In this document: positions 1 through 6,190 of the stretch, piece by piece
How the letters are laid out: each line of letters starts with the position of its first letter
Numbering within the stretch: the stretch's first letter is position 1
Source of the DNA: Deltaproteobacteria bacterium
GTDB lineage: Bacteria; Myxococcota_A; Polyangia; HGW-17; SLPX01
Reading direction: 5' to 3'
NCBI GenBank assembly: GCA_011390535.1
Contig: JAABSF010000057.1
Location: 1-10,459, forward strand
DNA: 10,459 nt
The notes under the pieces: model-generated
Database searches by the model: none
What the model was told of the DNA's origin: nothing
The model's input: the letters and a program-made list of their open reading frames with translations, nothing else
Position numbers and translations under genes: made by a program

Positions 1-32
1 TACGGCCTCATGGTGTAGAGCTTCATGAGTGA
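1..32 (+). CDS. 3' end of an unidentified upstream gene (partial)
   Basis: Reading from base 3, the last codons give RPHGVELHE followed by a TGA at 30-32. That stop overlaps the GTG start of the next gene in a GTGA (29-32), the same arrangement as the junction at 913-916, which is why I prefer this frame. The two other frames also end here (TAG at 16-18, TGA at 26-28), so the frame is not proven. Nine residues are too few to identify a family. A Fur/Zur-type regulator would fit the metal-transport context, but this is only a guess. Confidence 0.35.
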   Translation, partial: RPHGVELHE

Positions 33-916
33 TTAAGGAACTGTCCTTGTATAGTTTAAAAAAGCTTCTGCCTCTAATTTTGGTTTTGGTGCTGATAGTC
101 TTGCTAACCGGTGCGTTGGTCTTTTTTATGGGGCCGAAAGTAGGCATAAACGATCAAAGAATAGATGTCGCCGTGAGCGTTTTGCCACAGGCTCAAGTGG
201 TGGAGAGGGTGGGTGGGGAGCGTGTGCGTGTTACGGTGATGATCCCCCCCGGGAAGAGCCCTCAGACATATTCGCCCAGCCCGGAGCAACTAAGACGATT
301 CGCTGCGGCGAGGTTGTATTTTAAAGTCGGTCACCCTTTGTTTCCCTTTGAGAATGCCCATTTTGATAGGTTGATTAAGGTCAATAAAAACATCTTAGTG
401 GTGGATGGGGGAGAATGCGGAAAGCTTCTGCCTCATGATGCTCATCTTTGGTTGAGCCCTGGTTTTGTAGCCGGGCATGTCCGCTTGATTCGAGATGCGT
501 TGATCAAGATAGATCCTGAAGGAAAAGGGTTTTATAAAGAGAATGCCCGAGCTTTTTTAGATGAAATAGAGGCGCTTGGCAGCGAGTTGAAAAGAAGATT
601 GGGCCCGTACCGGGGAAGAAAATTTTTTGTCTATCACCCGGCGTGGGGCTATTTTGCGAGAGAGTTTGGTCTGGTGCAAAGGGCCCTCCAGAAACATAAC
701 AAGGCTCCCGGCCCGAAAGATATGGAGAGGTTTATTCAGGAGTTGAAAGAAGAGAACGCGAAGATTATTTTTGTTCAAGAACAATTTGATCAAAGACATG
801 CTGACATTGTCGCTCGGGCGATTGGTGGAGAGGTGAAGGCTTTGGATCCTTTGGCGAGGGACTGGTTAAACAACATGCGCGAAGTGGGTCGCGAGCTGGA
901 AAAGGCGTTGAAGTGA
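29..916 (+). CDS. znuA: Zinc/manganese-type ABC transporter substrate-binding protein (ZnuA-like)
   Basis: Periplasmic metal-binding component of a cluster 9 (ZnuA/TroA family) ABC importer, which captures a divalent cation and hands it to the permease encoded two genes on. The 295-aa protein starts with a hydrophobic stretch (about residues 13-34) that can act as signal or membrane anchor; I see no lipobox cysteine. Family landmarks are the PPGKSPQTYSPSPEQ region (73-87), HDAHLWLSP (136-144), YHPAWGYF (202-209), VQEQF (249-253) and the ALDPLA segment (271-276). Three of the usual metal ligands are seen (His139, His203, and Glu251 or Asp273). The first, normally His in PHTYEP, is Gln79. It also lacks the long His-rich loop of many ZnuA proteins. 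The GTG start at 29 is set by the GTGA overlap with the preceding stop. Zinc is the likeliest substrate, but Mn or Fe cannot be excluded. Confidence 0.88.
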   Translation: MIKELSLYSLKKLLPLILVLVLIVLLTGALVFFMGPKVGINDQRIDVAVSVLPQAQVVERVGGERVRVTVMIPPGKSPQTYSPSPEQLRRFAAARLYFKVGHPLFPFENAHFDRLIKVNKNILVVDGGECGKLLPHDAHLWLSPGFVAGHVRLIRDALIKIDPEGKGFYKENARAFLDEIEALGSELKRRLGPYRGRKFFVYHPAWGYFAREFGLVQRALQKHNKAPGPKDMERFIQELKEENAKIIFVQEQFDQRHADIVARAIGGEVKALDPLARDWLNNMREVGRELEKALK

Positions 917-1698
917 GCAAGGATGAGAGTAAAGAGCCCGTGGTTCGAATTCGGGACGTTGATTTTTCATACGGGGACCGGAAAGTTCTGTGGGATGTCA
1001 ATCTTACAGTGCGTGAGAATGAATACCTGGGCATAATCGGCCCTAACGGGGGTGGGAAATCCACGCTTTTGAAAATATTGGTTGGTCTTATTAAACCGGA
1101 TAAAGGAAAAGTGGAGGTTTTGGGCACCGCACCAAAATCCGCTGTATCTCATTTAGGGTATGTGCCACAAGAAACTTTGTCGGATCTGGATTTTCCAGCA
1201 ACGGTTTTGGACGTGGTTCTTATGGGAAGGACGGCAAGGAGGGGCTTGTTTAAAAGGTATTCGGCCCTTGACAGAGAAAAGGCCGACCGGGCGATTGAGA
1301 AAGTTCATATCCAAGATCTGGTAGAGAGACAAATCGGAGAACTTTCGGGAGGGCAAAGACAAAGAGTGTATATAGCTCGGGCGCTGGCAACAGAGCCGCG
1401 TCTATTAATTTTGGATGAGCCGACTGCGGCATTGGATGAAAATATAGGGAGGAGCCTTTATGGTCTGTTGGATGAATTGAAGAAGTCCATAACTGTCATA
1501 ATGGTGACTCATGATATGAGCGTGATCTCCAGGACGGTCTCTTCGGTTGCGTGTCTTTGTGGCACGGTTTTCTCTCATGGAGATGGAAAGACCGTTGATC
1601 CGGATACACTCGAGAAGGTCTACGGTTGTCCCATTGATCTTATCGCCCACGGATCGGTTCCGCACAGGGTGCTCTCAGCTCATGGCCGCGAGGGATGA
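913..1698 (+). CDS. znuC: Zinc/manganese-type ABC transporter ATP-binding protein (ZnuC-like)
   Basis: Cytoplasmic ATPase that powers the metal importer. The 261-aa protein has every motif expected of an active ABC ATPase: Walker A GPNGGGKST (43-51), Q-loop Gln86 in YVPQ, signature LSGGQRQR (144-151), Walker B LLILDEP (164-170), D-loop around 172-175 and the H-loop His200 in MVTHD. The segment between Q-loop and signature (DFPATVLDVVLMGR) is typical of the ZnuC/MntB group. The GTG start at 913 overlaps the TGA of the binding-protein gene in GTGA (913-916), pointing to coupled translation and a shared transcript. The chain after about 205 is a C-terminal extension usual for this family. Function is certain at family level; the metal is inferred. 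Confidence 0.93.
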   Translation: MSKDESKEPVVRIRDVDFSYGDRKVLWDVNLTVRENEYLGIIGPNGGGKSTLLKILVGLIKPDKGKVEVLGTAPKSAVSHLGYVPQETLSDLDFPATVLDVVLMGRTARRGLFKRYSALDREKADRAIEKVHIQDLVERQIGELSGGQRQRVYIARALATEPRLLILDEPTAALDENIGRSLYGLLDELKKSITVIMVTHDMSVISRTVSSVACLCGTVFSHGDGKTVDPDTLEKVYGCPIDLIAHGSVPHRVLSAHGREG

Positions 1699-1734
1699 GG
1701 AGTATGGTTTTTTCTAAAACAGGAGTGTTTTGGT

Positions 1735-2592
1735 ATGCTTGAGGTGTTTCGGCTGGAGTTCATGCAAAACGCTTTGGCTGCAGGGCTGTTGGCCAGTATA
1801 GCCTGTGGAATCATCGGGACCTATGTTGTGGTAAAACGTATCGTGTTTATCAGCGGTGGTATCTCACATACAGCATACGGCGGAGTTGGGTTGGGTTATT
1901 TGCTGGGCATCTCTCCTCTTCTTGGTGCCACAGGCTTTGCGCTTCTGGCGTCGGTCATCATCGGAATCGCCGGTCTAAGGTTGAAGACCTCTTCAGATAC
2001 AATTATAGGAATGATCTGGGCTGTTGGCATGGCTTTTGGAATTCTGTTCGTGAGCATGGCACCAGGCGCCACTCCTGAATTGATGACTTATTTATTTGGT
2101 AATGTTCTTATGGTGCCGAAAAGTGATGTCTATTTGATGGTGATATTGGTGATGGTGATAGTCGTCGTCGTGGTTTCTCTATACAAAGAGTTTTTTGCGG
2201 TCTCTTTTGATGAAGAATATGCCGCTGTCCTGGGGTTGCCGGTAGGCAGCCTTTACCTTATTATGTTGGCGCTTGTGGCCATGACAGTGATTATTTTGAT
2301 GAGGGTGGTGGGGATTATAATGGTGATCGCGCTGCTGACGATTCCACCGGCGACCGCCAGGTTGTTTGTAAATCGTATGGTTCCTATGATGGTTGTGAGT
2401 GTAATTATCGGGGTGGTGACTACTATCTCAGGGCTTATTTCGTCGTATGCCTTAAACGAGATGTTGGGCAAGCCGGTCCCGAGTGGTCCTATCATAATAT
2501 TATTGACCGCCCTTGTGTTCATCTTATCTCTCTTGTCTAAGAAGATGTTCGCCGGGTGGTATGTTGTGAAAGAAAGCAATAGCAATGTTTAG
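1735..2592 (+). CDS. znuB: Zinc/manganese-type ABC transporter permease (ZnuB-like)
   Basis: Inner-membrane channel subunit of the metal importer (ABC-3 family), 285 aa, close to the usual 260-290. Hydrophobic segments occupy most of the chain, with about eight predicted membrane helices (roughly 12-34, 50-63, 66-83, 93-110, 136-157, 177-195, 197-215, 225-247 and 256-272, some paired). Family landmarks are ISGGISHTAYGGVGLG (39-54), the DEEYAAVLGLPV motif (159-170), which is the likely ATPase-coupling region, and VVGIIMVIALLTIPPATA (191-208). An AGGAG sits 9 nt before the ATG, and the 36-bp gap from the ATPase gene has no terminator, so this is the third gene of the same operon. Confidence 0.92.
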   Translation: MLEVFRLEFMQNALAAGLLASIACGIIGTYVVVKRIVFISGGISHTAYGGVGLGYLLGISPLLGATGFALLASVIIGIAGLRLKTSSDTIIGMIWAVGMAFGILFVSMAPGATPELMTYLFGNVLMVPKSDVYLMVILVMVIVVVVVSLYKEFFAVSFDEEYAAVLGLPVGSLYLIMLALVAMTVIILMRVVGIIMVIALLTIPPATARLFVNRMVPMMVVSVIIGVVTTISGLISSYALNEMLGKPVPSGPIIILLTALVFILSLLSKKMFAGWYVVKESNSNV

Positions 2593-2625
2593 AACTACTA
2601 TTGGAGTCGGCACTAAGAGTTCGAA

Positions 2626-3630
2626 ATGACTGAAATGTCCGAGACAAATGACATGAAAGACACCGTTCCCGGCTTGGTTGTTTTTTCAAAGGCCGGTGTT
2701 GGTGTCCGAGGTTTTTTTATCAGTTTTTTCAACTGTTTGGTGTCCCTTGTTTTTACAATGTTTCTTGCCTCTGCTGTTTTGTCTTCTCCCGCGATGTCCA
2801 AGAATTCCCGGGTCACTGTCTCCAAAACGGTCCCTGGAAAAGTTGCAGCGGCAAAGATGTACCCTTGGCCTAGGCGCAATGAAAATTATGAGCCCTTGTC
2901 GAAGCGGGTGGCTCCGCCTGCCGGTTTCAAGAGGGTAAAGGTCAGTAAAGACAGCTATGCTTACTGGTTGCGGCATCTTCCCTTGTTACCCAAAGGTACG
3001 AAGGTAAAAGATTACCAAGGACGCGTATTGCGATCATCCAGTGCAGTTTCATTTGCTGTGGTGGATTTGGATGTAGGAAAAAGAGATCTCCAACAGTGTG
3101 TCGATGTTCTCATGCGACTTCGGGCCGAATACCTGTGGTGGAGTGGAGAAAAAAACAAGATCGCCTTTAGATATGCCGGCGGCAAGTATGTAGGATGGAA
3201 GCATTGGAGAGCGGGGTTGCGGCCCAAAAGAAGACGCCGCAAGACGGTTTTGGAAAGTGGGGGGCGGCGAGGGTCTTCACGGAAAAGCTTTAGAGCTTAT
3301 TTGACCTTCATGTTTGCTATGACGGGAACTATGCACCACGTGCGCGAACCCCGAGTGGATTTTAAAGACATGAAGGCGGGTGATTTTTTTATTCAACCGC
3401 CTCCCAGGCCGGGGAGTCTTGGGCACGCAGTGGGGATACTGGATTTAGCACGAAACTCAAAAGGTGAAGTGCGAGCGCTCATCGGTGAAGGGTTTACACC
3501 GGCTCAAGATTTTCACCTATTGAAGGCTCCAGGCGGTGAGCGGTGGTACAAGTTGAAGCCGGGGGTCAAGGTGCGAACCCCACAATGGTCGCCTTTTAAA
3601 TGGAGCGATTTGGCGCGCTTTCGGTATTGA
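2626..3630 (+). CDS. DUF4846 family protein with N-terminal signal or anchor segment
   Basis: A 334-aa protein of unknown function. From about residue 95 it matches my memory of the DUF4846 family: APPAGFKRV (96-104), a LRHLPL-type segment (115-120), the DLDVGKRDLQQCVDVLMRLRAEYL core (147-170), YLTFMFAMTGT (225-235), a GDFFIQ...GHAVGILDLA stretch (252-275), and EGFTPAQDFHLL (288-299). The GHAV and PAQDFH parts resemble the cysteine-peptidase/amidase-like fold, but the domain itself has no candidate nucleophilic Cys (only Cys37 and Cys158). Residues 29-57 are hydrophobic and should direct export or anchor the protein, so the domain likely lies in the periplasm. Residues 200-220 are unusually Arg/Lys rich. 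It lies 33 bp after the permease gene on the same strand and may be co-transcribed. The ribosome site is poor and Met4 or Met10 are possible starts. Confidence 0.75.
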   Translation: MTEMSETNDMKDTVPGLVVFSKAGVGVRGFFISFFNCLVSLVFTMFLASAVLSSPAMSKNSRVTVSKTVPGKVAAAKMYPWPRRNENYEPLSKRVAPPAGFKRVKVSKDSYAYWLRHLPLLPKGTKVKDYQGRVLRSSSAVSFAVVDLDVGKRDLQQCVDVLMRLRAEYLWWSGEKNKIAFRYAGGKYVGWKHWRAGLRPKRRRRKTVLESGGRRGSSRKSFRAYLTFMFAMTGTMHHVREPRVDFKDMKAGDFFIQPPPRPGSLGHAVGILDLARNSKGEVRALIGEGFTPAQDFHLLKAPGGERWYKLKPGVKVRTPQWSPFKWSDLARFRY

Positions 3631-3734
3631 ATTGAATAAGTTCGCCGGCGTCTGAATGAGGCGGTGACCATAGGCGGGGCTCTAAACCAGAGGTCTTGAA
3701 TCAATGGATGTTCTTGAATTGGAAGATACACCGG

Positions 3735-5156
3735 ATGAATGTTGAAAAAGTTCTTGATGAGTTTATTTCAAAGATGAGAGGGGAGGGTGTTCCCCAAATT
3801 GCCATAGACAATTTCAGTTTCTATTATCTGCAATTGGCTCAAGGGGCGGCCGGAAAAGTGTTTGAAGAAGAGATCGAGCCGGTGGGTGACCTGGGGGCTT
3901 TTGAAGATCTTTCGGTGGCTTTTCGAAAGGGCGGTAGAACCCTTCTTTCACGCACGGTCCATCTTGTGCTAAATGGAGGTTTGGGCACCTCCATGGGTAT
4001 GTTGATGCCGAAGTCTTCTCTGCACGTTCGCGGGGGGTTGTCGTTTCTGGACATTATCGCCAGGCGCAGCTTATTGCAGAAAACCGCGTTGGTGTTGATG
4101 AACAGTTTCGTGACCCGCGAGCATTCTCTACGGGCGTTAGATAAATATTTGCCTTCCAGAGAGAACATCCCGAGAGATTTTCTTCAGCATAAAACCCCCA
4201 AGGTGGAAATTGAAGGTTTGAAGCCGGTGCGATGGGAAGCGAATCCTCTTTTAGAGTGGTGTCCTCCAGGGCATGGAGACATCTATCCCGCTTTATCCTC
4301 CAGCGGGATGCTGGATGCTCTCTTGGGATCGGGTTATCGCTACGCTTTTGTTTCCAATGCCGATAATCTGGGCGCAACTGTAGACGAGACAATTTTGGGG
4401 TTCTTCGCACAGAGTGAAGCTCCGTTTTTGATGGAGGTTGCGGATCGGACTGAAGTAGATAAAAAAGGTGGGCATCTTGCCAGGAGGCGCACTGATGGGC
4501 GGCTCATCTTAAGAGAGGCCGCGCAGTGTCCTGAAGCTGAGCGAGGTGAGTTTTCGGATATCAATCGTCACCGGTATTTCAATACGAATAATTTGTGGCT
4601 CGATTTGGCGGCATTGTCACGACTGCTAGTGAAGACAAGAGGAGTTTTGGGGTTACCGATGATATTGAACCGCAAGACTGTGGATCCGCGCGACCCGGAT
4701 TCAGTGGGTGCTTATCAACTTGAGACGGCTATGGGTGGAGCGATTGAGGTGTTTGAGGGCGCCATGGCGCTTAGGGTGGACCGTTCAAGGTTTTTACCTG
4801 TTAAGACCACAAATGATTTGCTGGTGGTAAGGTCGGATGCTGTCACTCTCACGCCTGATTTACGATTAACAAAAAACCCTGAAAGGGCTTTTGACAAACT
4901 CCCGGTTGTAAGTTTAGACAGTCGCTATTATAGAAACATCGACTCATTCGACTCGCGTTTTCCAAAGGGGGTTCCATCTATGGTGGAATGTGAGGCTTTG
5001 TCTGTAGAAGGGGATATAACCTTTGGTGCCAATGTGGAAATTCGCGGGAATGTTTCTGTTGACCAGGCTCGGTTGGAAAGAACAAAACAGGATTCCCCCG
5101 CGAAGAACCCATCTAGAGCGTTTATAGGGGATGGGGCCATCCTTAAAGGGTCATAA
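3735..5156 (+). CDS. UTP--glucose-1-phosphate uridylyltransferase, UGP2 (eukaryotic-like) type
   Basis: Catalyses UTP + glucose 1-phosphate to UDP-glucose + pyrophosphate, supplying UDP-glucose for polysaccharide, glycolipid or storage-sugar synthesis in the cytoplasm. The sequence belongs to the UDPGP family rather than to bacterial GalU. It has the nucleotide-binding loop LNGGLGTSMG (79-88) with MPKS and Lys93, WCPPGHGDIYPAL (175-187), VSNADNLGATVD (206-217), KKGGHLARR (243-251), FNTNNLWLDL (282-291), RFLPVKTTNDLL (352-363), and a C-terminal left-handed beta-helix-like part (about 420-473). At 473 aa it is close to UGP2 length. I place the start at the ATG at 3735, which has GGAAG 9 nt upstream. 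The frame stays open to a TTG at 3696 and an ATG at 3708 with weaker ribosome sites. About 105 bp separate it from the DUF4846 gene. A UDP-N-acetylhexosamine substrate is a less likely alternative. Confidence 0.88.
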   Translation: MNVEKVLDEFISKMRGEGVPQIAIDNFSFYYLQLAQGAAGKVFEEEIEPVGDLGAFEDLSVAFRKGGRTLLSRTVHLVLNGGLGTSMGMLMPKSSLHVRGGLSFLDIIARRSLLQKTALVLMNSFVTREHSLRALDKYLPSRENIPRDFLQHKTPKVEIEGLKPVRWEANPLLEWCPPGHGDIYPALSSSGMLDALLGSGYRYAFVSNADNLGATVDETILGFFAQSEAPFLMEVADRTEVDKKGGHLARRRTDGRLILREAAQCPEAERGEFSDINRHRYFNTNNLWLDLAALSRLLVKTRGVLGLPMILNRKTVDPRDPDSVGAYQLETAMGGAIEVFEGAMALRVDRSRFLPVKTTNDLLVVRSDAVTLTPDLRLTKNPERAFDKLPVVSLDSRYYRNIDSFDSRFPKGVPSMVECEALSVEGDITFGANVEIRGNVSVDQARLERTKQDSPAKNPSRAFIGDGAILKGS

Positions 5157-5217
5157 GCGGATCTCGTCCTGACTCTCAGTCCAACCAAAACTTTGGAAAA
5201 GGATTTGAAGGGATCAT

Positions 5218-5234
5218 TCCAAAATGTTTTTGGA
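5218..5234. terminator. Weak hairpin between convergent genes
   Basis: TCCAAAA-TGT-TTTTGGA is a perfect 7-bp inverted repeat with a 3-nt loop, in the 95-bp gap between the converging uridylyltransferase and lipoprotein genes. A bidirectional terminator is expected here. The stem is AT-rich and no separate U-run follows, so the assignment is tentative. I saw no better hairpin in the gap. Confidence 0.22.
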
Positions 5235-5251
5235 TGGGATTCCTCGCAAGA

Positions 5252-6190
5252 TCACCGTAATGTAAGAGTCAGCTTTTGTATTAAAGTCAGCAGTTTTTTA
5301 AGGGAATTGGGCAGGTCGTCTTTTTCATCTTCGCATATGGGCCCTATGGTGATAGATCGGGTTTTCTCCAGAACTGACAGGGTTATGGTAGCCCTCCTCT
5401 CGCCAGGGTTTTTACAACGATATTTGGATTTGGATGAGAAAAGGCCAGCGTTTTTTACTCGCTCTTCAACCTTGTTCCAGATGCTTTTTTTAAAACACTG
5501 ATTCTTTGTCTCGGTGACCTCCCGGCGCGCGAATTGTTTTGTGATTTGCCTGGATGCGCAACCGATTTCACCCCCAGACTGGAAAAGAACACTAGCTTCA
5601 AGATTGTGCGCCGGGTTGCTGTATGAATAAATCAAACGCAGCTCTGGAAGGTCGGCCTCTGTCTCGGTCCGATGTTCTTTCTGTTCATTATGTTGTCCGT
5701 GTTCGGGCGCTCTTTTATCATTGTTTCGATGTCGATTTTGCCCTTGCTCTTTGCTTTTTCGACCTTCTGCATGAAAATCCATCTCGGAGTGTCGGTCGCC
5801 TTTGGGACGCGAGTCGACATGGGAGCCTGGGCTATCCTGGGTACGCGGGTCTCCCGGTTGGCGCCTCTCCGAGATTGTTCGGGAGCTCTCTGCGCCTTCT
5901 ATGGTGTTTTCACTGGTCTCAGGTTTTTGAGACGGCTGAACTGTGGAGACAAGGCCGGGTTGTGGATCGCCTGGGACGAGCTCCCTGTTGTTCTTGTCGG
6001 ATCCTGTTTCACGATTTTGATGGGCAGGATAAGCAACTGCCGGTGGTCTGTTGTTTGTTGAGCAGGACATAGAAAAAAGCAGCGTGCAGGACACGGCAAG
6101 GAGCACAAGGCTAAAGGTTGGAGACGGGCGCCGGCAGCCTGGAACAGAGGACTCCGCCTCCGGCTTTGTAGGCGAAAACCGATCTCCCAT
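5252..6190 (-). CDS. Putative lipoprotein with charged linker and four-cysteine C-terminal domain
   Basis: I do not recognise the family. The 312-aa chain has a hydrophobic segment (about 26-42) ending in FSMSC, where Cys43 could be lipidated; the lipobox is imperfect, and the 25-residue N-terminal tail before it is long. Residues 44-180 form a low-complexity, polar linker rich in Arg, Glu, Gln, Pro, Ser and His, presumably disordered. Residues 181-312 look like a small globular domain with four cysteines (211, 232, 259, 286), enough for two disulfides in the periplasm. The ATG at 6188-6190 shares its A with the stop of the fused lyase gene (TGATG), and GGAAG lies 5 nt upstream, so translation is probably coupled to that gene. 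This coupling and the clear domain layout make the - strand frame more credible than the shorter frames opposite it. Confidence 0.7.
   Translation of the reverse strand: MGDRFSPTKPEAESSVPGCRRPSPTFSLVLLAVSCTLLFSMSCSTNNRPPAVAYPAHQNRETGSDKNNRELVPGDPQPGLVSTVQPSQKPETSENTIEGAESSRTISERRQPGDPRTQDSPGSHVDSRPKGDRHSEMDFHAEGRKSKEQGQNRHRNNDKRAPEHGQHNEQKEHRTETEADLPELRLIYSYSNPAHNLEASVLFQSGGEIGCASRQITKQFARREVTETKNQCFKKSIWNKVEERVKNAGLFSSKSKYRCKNPGERRATITLSVLEKTRSITIGPICEDEKDDLPNSLKKLLTLIQKLTLTLR

Noticed and set aside
3680..3692. CTCT-AAACC-AGAG hairpin before the uridylyltransferase gene as a terminator
   Set aside because: The stem has only 4 bp and no T-run follows.
5623..6072. + strand open frames of 129-149 codons opposite the lipoprotein gene
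   Set aside because: They lack ribosome sites and domain patterns. The - strand frame over the same bases is longer, has a signal segment and is coupled by TGATG to the lyase gene; the + strand frames follow from its low-complexity linker.
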